A stretch of 64,000 nucleotides of DNA from Sphingobacterium sp. (GTDB lineage: Bacteria; Bacteroidota; Bacteroidia; Sphingobacteriales; Sphingobacteriaceae): positions 35,929 through 99,928 of the forward strand of contig JAQZAZ010000009.1 of assembly GCA_029239355.1 (NCBI GenBank). Direction: 5' to 3'. Below, in pieces: positions 54,501 through 61,964 of this stretch; position 1 is the first letter of the stretch, and each line of letters begins with the position of its first letter. A program made the translations under genes and the position numbers. Under the pieces are notes generated by a model. The model was not told the DNA's origin. It saw nothing but the letters and a program-made list of their open reading frames with translations, and searched no databases.

Positions 54501-54637
54501 CGACGATCTTGATAGATATGACGTAGTTCAGATGCAATGGCATCAAAATCCGACAGCTCCATAAGTTTGGTGATTTTCTCTAGATTGAATAGGGGGGAAC
54601 GGAGTAGGAAATAATCTTCACTAGTAAGCGCGGTCAT
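51554..54637 (-). CDS. Full-length lantibiotic dehydratase (LanB family)
   Basis: 1027 residues from ATG 54637 (MTALTSEDYFLLRSPLF), 7 bases after the receiver gene; the frame is open to 54715. The N-terminal glutamylation domain (about 1-720) carries the hallmark RMATRSTPFGLFAGVSLG. The C-terminal SpaB_C-type elimination domain (about 745-1020) begins NWVYAKIFCG and contains KKWFFIRYNNPRPHIRLRVE and YVREVERYTPLCMEKSEELF. LanB enzymes use glutamyl-tRNA to dehydrate Ser/Thr of a precursor peptide. The likely substrate is the 48-residue peptide encoded at 55097-55243. No LanC cyclase gene accompanies it. Confidence 0.9.
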   Translation of the reverse strand: MTALTSEDYFLLRSPLFNLEKITKLMELSDFDAIASELRHIYQDRRLRDAIYLASPNFLNEVEKWLGQNNETPIKIIGTLFKYTVRMATRSTPFGLFAGVSLGSISKDNGSELALIRDQTDRATFRLDAGSLIEIAELISKDRDIAKELTYYSNPTIYQQGNWYKYYQQTDVRNTLKQVRSTLVLERILTLFDQSQGKLSYKMLNSLLEQRGATEEQASQYIDKLLQLGLISSELKLGVIGEVYVDQLIRVLHKVDRKNRYLPTMLSVAKALQKNTQLQQTNILVTKYLKAHFSDLNSNKLIQADLLLGMAKNQIPHSVINILEKQLQNLLALNNPRPMADFERFSAAFQERFGDRMVSLLHALDVDAGIGYGSNKNTYRMMDEVLSDLKNTNGIAGPDKPHRYQKLVNEKFHASAMNHFSEIIITDEDLLGIGPTEAQLIPKSFYAFGNLLHRESAEEMFFNLGNIGGSSSGNLFSRFAYLDPKLSDALYKSAAKEQEHFGRIQLAEIAYLPDVRLGNILQRPEIRMLTICLEVTPGAVQKQVGINDLYVFAKAGKLYLWSKTFKQIIVPRLTSAHNFSDGMNLYKFLADFQFQNHRFDIGWSWGILKDQPRLPRVSYKNIILCREQWRLSKIAEIPETTLGKRSLIADIRQKHMIPVNVVLTNGDNELLLNLDNILCIEMLFEQLAKKEVILTENIFDHFKSPVKDITGHSYANELIIPFYSAVMTQQECTPPAVTDLRRNFPLGSNWVYAKIFCGHSIADRLLSDYIPAIIGTLKQDKIAKKWFFIRYNNPRPHIRLRVELFDQQAFHHVVSCLSANLSNLLENEQIAEVSFDTYVREVERYTPLCMEKSEELFYYESELIVQKIQESKKINDRWKLAFDYIDCIFENAGLTWVERRDFCKKMYGLYHNEFGNERQMRIQLNQKFKLRKHWFDELVLQSPPLSDHVEMNQVQSEIFTLIKSKEPEMVYSQAAESLLSSYIHMFVNRLFMSDQRLYELAIYHFMMNFYRMQIGKYGLPQYKVINV

Positions 54638-54644
54638 GGATAAA

Positions 54645-55013
54645 TCAATGCATGTTGAACATTTCACCGATACATTTCCGAAACATCTCGGGCGATATCG
54701 GTTTTTGGAGCGCATAGTGGCTACGCTCTTTCACAAATGTGGGATAGTCCCTTTTACAGATCGCAGAGGTGATCACCAAAAATGGTATATCAGCGATATG
54801 CTTCTCTAAATTCTCAATTATTCCGCCACTGACGACCAAGTCCAAGAAAAGTATATCCGTATTTCGTAGATCAGGTGCAAAACGGGTTGGATCTTCGATA
54901 TCCTTAATTGTGCCTTTGATGGATAAACTCGGAAACATTCGAATATATTCAATTATTTTCTTTATTGCCAAAGGCTCATCTTCGATAATAAGACATTTAA
55001 GGTTAGGAGGCAT
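54645..55013 (-). CDS. Single-domain response-regulator receiver protein
   Basis: 122 residues from ATG 55013 (MPPNLKCLIIEDEPLAIKKI); an in-frame ATG at 55031 is possible. All receiver landmarks are present: Glu11-Asp12, Asp58 in ILFLDLVVSGG, Thr82 in LVITSAI and Lys104 in YALQKPIS. The protein ends at the end of the receiver, with no DNA-binding domain. It most resembles the receiver half of LytTR regulators. It sits between the candidate precursor gene and lanB, so it may compete with the LytTR regulator for phosphate or modulate the dehydratase; neither is shown. Confidence 0.85.
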   Translation of the reverse strand: MPPNLKCLIIEDEPLAIKKIIEYIRMFPSLSIKGTIKDIEDPTRFAPDLRNTDILFLDLVVSGGIIENLEKHIADIPFLVITSAICKRDYPTFVKERSHYALQKPISPEMFRKCIGEMFNMH

Positions 55014-55040
55014 ATAAGTAGTCTGTAACATTAGATCAGG

Positions 55041-55084
55041 GATTAAAAAATATTGTGAGAGTGCCTACCAGTTCACTCCCACAA
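55041..55084 (-). terminator. Hairpin terminator/attenuator after the precursor gene
   Basis: On the reverse strand TTGTGGGAGTG (55084-55074) pairs with CACTCTCACAA (55063-55053) over 11 bp with one G-U and a 10-base loop. TATTTTTTAAT follows. It sits 12 bases after the precursor stop and before the receiver/lanB genes. Read-through termination here would give much more precursor mRNA than enzyme mRNA, as in many RiPP loci. Confidence 0.75.
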
Positions 55085-55096
55085 AGCACCCTACTA

Positions 55097-55243
55097 TTAA
55101 ATTATTCTTGATGACGTGATGGTTCTGATAGTTGCTAATACTTCATCTCCATCAGCGGTTGTAAACGAAGCCGGTTCTACAATACCTATAGTCTGTACAT
55201 CCAAGGCAAAATCTTCGGATGTAAAATTTTCAATATAGTCCAT
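55097..55243 (-). CDS. Candidate RiPP precursor peptide (LanB substrate), cysteine-free
   Basis: 48 residues from ATG 55243 (MDYIENFTSEDFALDVQTIG); the frame is open further up but this start follows an A-rich leader. Phe12-Ala-Leu-Asp15 matches the FNLD box that LanB recognises in nisin-type leaders. The C-terminal half is rich in dehydratable residues (Ser26, Thr28, Thr29, Thr38, Thr41, Thr43, Ser44, Ser45). There is no Cys, so lanthionine rings cannot form. The identity rests on position, leader motif, composition and the following terminator. The cleavage site is not obvious; there is no GG or PR motif. Confidence 0.65.
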   Translation of the reverse strand: MDYIENFTSEDFALDVQTIGIVEPASFTTADGDEVLATIRTITSSRII

Positions 55244-55473
55244 AACTTTATGTTTATCTGATGCAAATGTGTTTTTTACCAGGTAGACGAGAAAATTATA
55301 TCGATAGAATTGAAAATAGGTCCGACGAACGTTGATCCATGTCCGACAAAAAAATACATACCTTTGGTTAAACCCAAACAACACTTACATCACACTGGGC
55401 TACTCAACTGAATAAAACCGAACTTACTGCTTTTCAGTTTTCAGCACTTGGCGGTGAGCTACATTGCAAGTTA

Positions 55474-55767
55474 TTGGGCGATAGGGTTAAAGTCATCAAT
55501 ATGCTTATTGCCTTAGAAAGTGGAATCATCAAAGTCAAAGACGAGAAAGAGATTGTCAAATGGTTAGGGATGACCGATACAGTAAAATACGGATACCGGC
55601 CAAGTATCTATCATGATATAATGGTAAAGGAGGCATTTTCCACAATAGCTCTATACCATGTTTTCGAAAATGTGGAGCATGCTTTGATTATTCCAGTTTA
55701 TATCAGCCTTAATGTGGTGGATATTATTTTTAACAGCAATTATAGGGGCGTGAACACCGTTTACTGA
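55474..55767 (+). CDS. Hypothetical protein, possibly a truncated gene
   Basis: The best start is a TTG at 55474 (97 residues). The protein-like frame actually extends upstream to about 55390 without any ATG (QLNKTELTAFQFSALGGELH), so the true 5' end may be missing. It contains KVKDEKEIVKWLGMTDTVKY and ends with a hydrophobic stretch and NYRGVNTVY. I do not recognise it. It is divergent from the RiPP precursor and would overlap its promoter region. The rest of the 55244-55937 spacer holds the MocR promoter. Confidence 0.35.
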   Translation: MGDRVKVINMLIALESGIIKVKDEKEIVKWLGMTDTVKYGYRPSIYHDIMVKEAFSTIALYHVFENVEHALIIPVYISLNVVDIIFNSNYRGVNTVY

Positions 55768-55866
55768 GATATGATCAATTAATAAAGATCTTAGTTCTAT
55801 ACAGAAGCTCGATCATTAAGATACTGGAAGGTTACGGAGGTCTTGTTATAATTTAATGTCATCTCA

Positions 55867-55899
55867 TTGCTTTTCTCAAAATTAGAAGTGTTAATTTTG
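55867..55899 (+). promoter_or_regulatory. Promoter of the MocR-family gene
   Basis: TTG (55867-55869) and TAATTTTG (55892-55899) are separated by 22 bases, within the range for Bacteroidota sigma factor promoters. The start codon follows 38 bases later. Confidence 0.5.
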
Positions 55900-55937
55900 C
55901 AATACAGGTACAGATATAGTAAAAATAACCATTACAG

Positions 55938-57344
55938 ATGAGAGCATATAAATTCGAGATATTTACTACGATGATTGAAAAAAATATCAGGGAAGGGATT
56001 TTTAAACCTGGGCATAAATTACCTTCAGTGCGTGAAATAAAGAAACTGTATAAAGTAAGTATCAGTACTGTGCAAGACGGCTATCAGCACTTGATGATTC
56101 GGGGGCTGGTAGAAAGCATTCCAAAATCGGGTTATTATGTCAACAACAGGACTGAATCATCAGGACTTGAGCCTACACAAGCCAAACACCGTCCAATTGT
56201 CAGGGATGCAATTTTCAAAAATAATCTTGCGCTGACAACTTCATTGAGGAAGGGAAGGAAAGTGTCTGAGTTTAACGTAGCTGCTCCTGGTGATTTGTTG
56301 ATGCCTCAAAAATTGGTGTTACGTACAATGCAACAGGTGATTAGAGAACAAGGGGCAGGATTATTACGGTATTATTCTTCGAATGGTTTACATTCGCTAA
56401 AAGAGAACATTGTTAGACGGTCTGCCATTTTTCAAACAATCATAAATCCGGAAGAATTATTAGTTACCGACGGTGCTTTACAGGCATTATATATTGCTTT
56501 GGCAGCAGTGTGTAATTCGGGAGATGTTATTGCAGCCGAAAGCCCTTGCGTGTTTTCAGTGTTAGAGGTCATACGCGTTCTAAAACTAAAAGTAATAGAA
56601 GTACCTACCGATCCGAAGAATGGATTTGACATCGATTTCTTTGGAAAAGCATGTCAAAACAATACAGTCAAGGCGGTCATTGTAACGCCAAATTTCCATA
56701 ATCCGACAGGATTAATATTGACCGACGAGCAAAAGATAATGTTATTGGCTATTGCGCAACAACACGATGTAGCTATTATTGAAAATGATATTTATGGAGA
56801 CCTCTGTTTTCAAGGAAATCGGCCTACTAACATCAAAAAATTTGATGATAGCGGCCTAGTGTTGACCTATTCATCCTATTCAAAAACCTTGGCACCCGGT
56901 ATCAGGCTTGGATGGCTTAGTGCCGGCAAGTTTATGCATCGTGCCGAGCAAATAAAATTTGCTTTAGGGAGTACCGTATCCCCACTTTACCAGGAGGTGA
57001 TTAATCGCTTATTGAGTAGCAGTTCTTATGACCGGCATATAAGGAAATTTAGAATGCAGCTTGCAAAAAATGCTTATTTCGCCATTAACTTAATAGCGAC
57101 ACATTTTCCCGAAAATACACGCTTAACGACACCAGCAGGTGGATATAATATTTGGGTAAAAATGCCAGACGAGACCGACATGGATTACTTTTATGAGCAG
57201 TGTGAAAAGATCGGAGTTCGGCTTACTCCCGGATATACTTTTTCTTTTTCCAATACTTTTAACAAATATTTCAGGATAGTGATTGCCGATGCCTTTTCTC
57301 CAAACCGAATTAAAGCGATCAGGCTTTTAGGACAAGGCATTTAA
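55938..57344 (+). CDS. MocR-type GntR regulator with aminotransferase domain
   Basis: 468 residues. The winged helix is at 1-75: IREGIFKPGHKLPSVREIKK and VSISTVQDGYQHLMIRGLVE. A fold-type I PLP domain occupies about 105-468, with VTPNFHNPTGLIL and the Schiff-base Lys316 in SSYSKTLAPGIRLGW. MocR proteins use PLP or its adduct as the effector and often control vitamin B6, GABA or amino-acid genes. No PdxST or GabT gene is next to it, so the target is unknown. The RiPP locus is on its other side but is not evidently related. Confidence 0.92.
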   Translation: MRAYKFEIFTTMIEKNIREGIFKPGHKLPSVREIKKLYKVSISTVQDGYQHLMIRGLVESIPKSGYYVNNRTESSGLEPTQAKHRPIVRDAIFKNNLALTTSLRKGRKVSEFNVAAPGDLLMPQKLVLRTMQQVIREQGAGLLRYYSSNGLHSLKENIVRRSAIFQTIINPEELLVTDGALQALYIALAAVCNSGDVIAAESPCVFSVLEVIRVLKLKVIEVPTDPKNGFDIDFFGKACQNNTVKAVIVTPNFHNPTGLILTDEQKIMLLAIAQQHDVAIIENDIYGDLCFQGNRPTNIKKFDDSGLVLTYSSYSKTLAPGIRLGWLSAGKFMHRAEQIKFALGSTVSPLYQEVINRLLSSSSYDRHIRKFRMQLAKNAYFAINLIATHFPENTRLTTPAGGYNIWVKMPDETDMDYFYEQCEKIGVRLTPGYTFSFSNTFNKYFRIVIADAFSPNRIKAIRLLGQGI

Positions 57345-57506
57345 TAGTATCTATCAGGTACTTTACGATGTTATAGGCAAAAAGCTTCAACATTTTTATA
57401 CAAATTTTTCACGAAGTATTTGGATTAGTAATTAGTACGGCTAATCAATACCACTTATAATACATTTCCAGCACTGTTTATGAATTCTTTACTCTCAATG
57501 TTGGAA

Positions 57507-57794
57507 TTAAATTTCACTTTCAGAATTATTTACCATTGTACGATACTTCCATTGCTTATATTTTTCTTTCAAGCAATGACCACAAGGCCTGTACCTGTTT
57601 CGCAATGCTTCGGCTTCATTTTTAAAGAAAACCCTGTTCTCTACTTTCATCCTTTTGCCCGATGTACAATTAAGCAAGCCATATATTTTCAACTTCCTAT
57701 AACCGCCAAGTGTAATAACGCCATTTCGTATTAAAAGGCTAAGGGCTTTTCGCCTATCTCCAATGGTTTTCCCTAAATCGATATGTCTAATCAT
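57507..57794 (-). CDS. Ada-type metal-binding-domain protein (methylphosphotriester repair-like)
   Basis: 95 residues. The segment KIYGLLNCTSGKRMKVENRV, then FFKNEAEALRNRYRPCGHC, matches the N-terminal zinc domain of Ada; Cys43, Cys71 and Cys74 are visible. The first Ada cysteine position seems replaced, leaving three obvious ligands. In Ada this domain takes a methyl group from DNA phosphotriesters. It follows a 2OG-Fe(II) oxygenase gene by 56 bases on the same strand, suggesting an alkylation-damage operon. No HTH is fused, so it is a stand-alone repair or sensor domain. Confidence 0.8.
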   Translation of the reverse strand: MIRHIDLGKTIGDRRKALSLLIRNGVITLGGYRKLKIYGLLNCTSGKRMKVENRVFFKNEAEALRNRYRPCGHCLKEKYKQWKYRTMVNNSESEI

Positions 57795-57850
57795 ACTACT
57801 TCATTTAGTTACTGATATTGATTTTTCAAATACTGTTACTACCGCCTTAT

Positions 57851-58564
57851 TTAAGATTTCGCATCGTGAAAGATGATACCAAGGCTATGTCTGTTACCAT
57901 TATGGAGTGGACTAACGCCATGTTTCATGTTTACCCGATAATACCCCTTTGTTCCCTTCACAGGTCGGAAATTGGTTGTGAAGATTACCATATCGCCACG
58001 ATCTGGTTTTAATACATTTGCTTTTGATTGTGCACGAGGGATCTGTTCGGTAATGACAAATTCGCCGCCGGTATAATCCTTATCAATCTGGTCAAGCATA
58101 AAAACCATCTGCATCGGGAAAAAGATTTCACCATACAAGTCCTGATGGAGTGTATTGAAGCCACCTTTACCATATTTTAAAATAAGAACAGTCGGCTTTT
58201 CCTGTCCCTGTTTCCAGCACAGCCTTTTCATGGCTATATGTGTATTGGGAAACTGTTTGTCGATATTCAGCTCCTGCATCCACAAGTTAGCAACGGGTGC
58301 TATTTTAGCGTACACTTTTTCCCGTATGGTGGTAATCAACTGAGGCAATGGGTACTGAAAGTATTTATATTCGCCCTCGCCAAAACGATAGCGTTCCATA
58401 TGGATTGTTTTGCGATAGGTGCCGTCTGCTTGGTATTCAGCTATCAATGTATTGCATTCCGTCATATTTAGTATATTCCGTACAATAACAAAACCTTTAT
58501 CGTGCAACTCTGTGGTGATTGTCTGCCAATCTTGAGCATCTAACCTTGTTTCTATATTTTCCAT
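57851..58564 (-). CDS. 2OG-Fe(II) dioxygenase, probably DNA-alkylation-repair associated
   Basis: 237 residues. The iron triad is His140-x-Asp142 in NTLHQDLYG and His215 in NMKHGVSPL. Arg225 in GNRHSLGIIFHD is placed to bind 2-oxoglutarate. This is the double-stranded beta-helix fold of the AlkB/PiuC superfamily. Transcription continues into the Ada-domain gene, so oxidative demethylation of DNA is the favoured role. Protein or small-molecule hydroxylation cannot be excluded. Confidence 0.82.
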   Translation of the reverse strand: MENIETRLDAQDWQTITTELHDKGFVIVRNILNMTECNTLIAEYQADGTYRKTIHMERYRFGEGEYKYFQYPLPQLITTIREKVYAKIAPVANLWMQELNIDKQFPNTHIAMKRLCWKQGQEKPTVLILKYGKGGFNTLHQDLYGEIFFPMQMVFMLDQIDKDYTGGEFVITEQIPRAQSKANVLKPDRGDMVIFTTNFRPVKGTKGYYRVNMKHGVSPLHNGNRHSLGIIFHDAKS

Positions 58565-59090
58565 AATGTTATTTTAAATATAAAATTAGCGCTAACATGT
58601 GGTTCAGAAAATCCGAAATTTGCGGTTTTTATTAAATTGATCGCTCCTGACCGTATTTTATCGGTGTAAAAACGAAAGCGTCAAAAACATCTAGAACAAT
58701 ATTAAAACAAGTGTGTTCTTTTAAGATTTGCCATAACTCATTCAGCATCGACAATAGCAACGCTACAAAGCAAGCCTTCCGCAGACTTCTTCCCCACGGT
58801 TAGATGGCTTGGGGTGTTTGATCGCAAAAGTGAACTATGCTTCAGTACACTCTAATTTTTTCATCGCTTTTCTTCCCATTTTTAACTCAACCGAATTTTC
58901 TATTTTAAATGCTTCAGCTTTTTGGGGAGAGCTCACACGGATATTAAATTATTGCTAGCAAATATTAGTATTTGCAGAAGTTGAGAAACCAAATATTGAT
59001 ATTTGTGTTGTGTGAATGCGATACCGTCCGAAATCATTTTTTTGTGAAGAATATTGCCTTTTCACGGTTTCACTTTTTTATTAGCTATTT
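58565..59090. other. Spacer with scattered coding-like debris
   Basis: No intact gene. The reverse strand around 58850-58925 reads AEAFKIENSVELKMGRKAMK between stops, and neighbouring pieces look degraded, so a former small gene is possible. The 2OG-oxygenase promoter should lie close to 58570-58680. Confidence 0.25.
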
Positions 59091-60080
59091 ATGGATAAAA
59101 TTAATGTTGTTTGTTTTACTATTTTATTTTTGTTTTTTTCTCGGAACAGTGAAGCTCAAATAGAAAATAAGGCAGTAGGTACAGAAGTACATTCAACCGA
59201 TAGGGGATCAACCTGCTTTAACAGGAATGAAGCTGATTGCATAACACTGCCATTTGGATATTTAGATATTTCTAAGCGATGGCGTGTTGACTCCATTCTA
59301 TCTGCCATACAGGACAAAAGTAAATTGAAAGAACTCAATGCATTAAACTTTGAAAAAGTCATCAAAAAAGATTTGATAATACTTTCTGAAGAATATGATG
59401 TTTTTCTGCCATTAAGTGAGAATGTAAATGAGAAATACGACAGTATTAAAATTTCATCTAATTTTCTTTGCTATGGATCGCATTCATTATACTTTGCAGC
59501 TGTCTATAATTCTGTTCGTTATGCCGAGCCGTTTATTGAAAAAATATATTTAATTTCGACGAAGGACAATAAGCTTATCGATATGAAGAGAATATATCTT
59601 CATTATGAAGGAGAAATGGGTTTTGCATACTATACCTTGTTTAACATTGCTGAAAATCATATAATTTCTATACAAGATTATGAATTTATTGAAAATCCGT
59701 TGACATTAAAACCTTTATATAAATATCAGATCCTACCGTCTGGGAAATTTTCCAGATATTATGATAACGACGGCTTCTATAAAAATGATACAGAGCAAGG
59801 GATGGTAAAAAATCGCAAGAGGGAAGGAAAATGGATAGAATGCAAATCAAATAGGTTTATTGATTTACAACGGTATCCCGAATTTACGGATCCTTATACT
59901 TATTTGGAAGCAGAGTATAAAAATGGTTTACCCGTTGGAAAATGGAAGTTTTATAAATTACAGCAAAAATATGATGAAGAAACAGGAGAACCTATATTAA
60001 ATACAGGGAAAAAAGGACGACTAATTTATACCGAAATATATAGAGAGGGAATGTTACAAAAACGAGAATTTCGGTTCTAA
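59091..60080 (+). CDS. Secreted protein of unknown function with MORN-like C-terminus
   Basis: 329 residues with a signal peptide (INVVCFTILFLFFSRNSEAQ). The middle is a beta-rich domain I do not recognise. The C-terminal ~90 residues contain MORN/YwqK-like phrases (VKNRKREGKWIECKS; YKNGLPVGKWKFYKLQ; YREGMLQKREF). Such repeats occur in antitoxin-like and surface proteins of Bacteroidota. The gene stands alone. Confidence 0.7.
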   Translation: MDKINVVCFTILFLFFSRNSEAQIENKAVGTEVHSTDRGSTCFNRNEADCITLPFGYLDISKRWRVDSILSAIQDKSKLKELNALNFEKVIKKDLIILSEEYDVFLPLSENVNEKYDSIKISSNFLCYGSHSLYFAAVYNSVRYAEPFIEKIYLISTKDNKLIDMKRIYLHYEGEMGFAYYTLFNIAENHIISIQDYEFIENPLTLKPLYKYQILPSGKFSRYYDNDGFYKNDTEQGMVKNRKREGKWIECKSNRFIDLQRYPEFTDPYTYLEAEYKNGLPVGKWKFYKLQQKYDEETGEPILNTGKKGRLIYTEIYREGMLQKREFRF

Positions 60081-60214
60081 AACTTTAACATGAAATTGCG
60101 AATTGAACTGTGTCACCGATCCCCTTTTTATATTTTTAAGGCATTCATAAGCTCGTTTCGCTCGATTTGATAATCTTTCGTGCCTCACGGTACATCCCCT
60201 GTATGCACTATTCC

Positions 60215-60736
60215 TTATTGGGGCGTTTTTTCTAGGTTCTTTTTTGTTTGAATTAAATGATGCGTCGCGTGATAGGTCATGAGGTAAAACATTTCTCTTA
60301 TTGTCAAATTTCCCAGCAACGGATGTGGCAAAACAAGTGTATCAAGTTCATCGTCAGTGTATTGGTCTAGTAACTGTTGAATAGATAGCAATTTTTTTTG
60401 AATATCGGCTGTGATAATGGCTTTTTGCTCAAGGGGAACTTCTTCAGGTAAAAATTGTGGTGGCGCTTTAAGACTTGTCTTAAAATAATTTTCAATTACC
60501 GTAGTGTAATTCCAGGTAGGGCGGTTTATTTTCCCGAACTTCTGCGTAATAAATTCCTTAGATGGCAGTACTTTCAGAAATGGCAACAAGGTGAGGTAAA
60601 CATGGCTGAATTGTTGTCCTGCAGTCCATTTGCCGTTTTCTCTGTACATAAATTGTTCATTCGTCAGAGAATTTACATAATCAATCATTTCTTGGTGATT
60701 GATATAAAATCTTTCTATCAGCTCTTGCTTTGTCAT
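60215..60736 (-). CDS. DinB-family protein
   Basis: 173 residues. The four-helix DinB fold is indicated by the metal-ligand histidines in QQFSHVYL and TYHATHHL and by WTAGQQFSHV, MFYLMTYHATHHLIQTKK. Family members include thiol-dependent S-transferases (bacillithiol or mycothiol) and proteins of unknown activity. It is convergent with the secreted protein gene. Confidence 0.85.
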   Translation of the reverse strand: MTKQELIERFYINHQEMIDYVNSLTNEQFMYRENGKWTAGQQFSHVYLTLLPFLKVLPSKEFITQKFGKINRPTWNYTTVIENYFKTSLKAPPQFLPEEVPLEQKAIITADIQKKLLSIQQLLDQYTDDELDTLVLPHPLLGNLTIREMFYLMTYHATHHLIQTKKNLEKTPQ

Positions 60737-61187
60737 TATTTTGAACTGGGGTTATTATTTGTTCTCGTTATTACCTCAACCATTACATATTCTCTCGCCA
60801 TTGCTCATTGGTATGGCTTGCCGATGACATTTCAAGGGGCTGCTTGGCTATTCAGTTCCATCCATTGCCAAACCGTTTTTTATTTTATCAACATAACTCA
60901 CTAATGTGCTAAAGTTCTCTATTTATAATTGATCGTAAATATTGGTTTTCGCTTGACTTCTTATACACAACTAAATTTAAAAAAAATCAGTAGTAACTAA
61001 CGTTTCGTTTTTAATAATATTCGTTTTAACGTAAAAATACTCGAATACAACGAATCATGTGCTATTCGCTAGGCATATGAATTATAACTTAATTAATCTT
61101 GACGCTATCCTATTTCTTAGCTTATGAAAAGCGTATTAAGCATCTAAAGTTTTAAATTTAATGCATAGATAACTTGATTCGAAAGAT
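60737..61187. other. Spacer without visible gene
   Basis: AT-rich, 451 bases. No protein-like frame, repeat or clear promoter box was found; it should hold the promoters of the DinB and RibD-C genes. Confidence 0.35.
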
Positions 61188-61745
61188 ATGAGAAAAGTAA
61201 TTGCAGCATTCAATATGACACTTGACGGCTTTTGCGATCATACAGCAGGTATTCCTGATGAAGAAATACATTGTCATTATACGGGTTTGTTAAACAATGC
61301 AGATGTCATTTTATACGGTAGGATTACTTATCAGCTTATGGAATATTGGCGGCCTTTTGTGCATACTCCTTCAGGTGAGAAATCAATGGATGACTTTGCA
61401 TTGGCTATTGATAAAATTCAAAAAATCGTTTTTTCAAATAGCCTGAAAAATATAGACTGGGAGCGTGCAAAATTAGCCGACGGAGAACTTAAAGATGAAA
61501 TAATAAAGTTGAAACAGCAGTCAGGTGGTGATATTTTAGTAGGGAGCCGCAGTTTAATTATACAGCTGATGAATCTTAATCTGATCGACGAATTTCAATT
61601 ATGTATCTATCCTGTTGTTGTCGGACAAGAGCTTCCACTATTTGAAAATATAGATGATAGAAAAATCTTTAAATTATTAAAAACAAAGACTTTCGCACGT
61701 GGCTCGGTACTGTTATACTACCAACCGACCAGTGTGATTGATTAA
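61188..61745 (+). CDS. RibD C-terminal/dihydrofolate-reductase-like protein
   Basis: 185 residues. It starts RKVIAAFNMTLDGF, the family entry, with LLNNADVILYGRITYQLMEYW and the nucleotide-binding region GGDILVGSRSLIIQLM, then IDEFQLCIYPVVVGQELPLF. Members are NADPH-dependent reductases of pterin- or flavin-type compounds, mostly unassigned. The gene stands alone. Confidence 0.87.
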   Translation: MRKVIAAFNMTLDGFCDHTAGIPDEEIHCHYTGLLNNADVILYGRITYQLMEYWRPFVHTPSGEKSMDDFALAIDKIQKIVFSNSLKNIDWERAKLADGELKDEIIKLKQQSGGDILVGSRSLIIQLMNLNLIDEFQLCIYPVVVGQELPLFENIDDRKIFKLLKTKTFARGSVLLYYQPTSVID

Positions 61746-61964
61746 AAAGAGGAAGAAATGCATTTATGGTGATATAACCTATATTTTACAAGTCATTAGC
61801 AAATTATTTGTCAGATCGATAAATATAGCAAAATTCTGATGTCTCTTTCCAAACTTTAAAAAGCAATTGCCGTAATTATTGTGAGTTATCTGGGTGCAAA
61901 AATTATTATCTTGCCGGGATAATATCAGTTAGTGACCTCAAATCGCAGATCAAAACAAAGTAGA

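Noticed and set aside
54638..54715. LanB start at 54715
   Set aside because: It would overlap the receiver gene by 71 bases and add a non-family N-terminus; ATG 54637 directly precedes the standard start of the dehydratase domain.
55244..55384. Longer reading of the precursor gene starting at 55384 (95 residues)
   Set aside because: The N-terminal extension is rich in aromatic and basic residues, unlike a RiPP leader, and the ATG at 55243 places the FALD box at a normal leader position.
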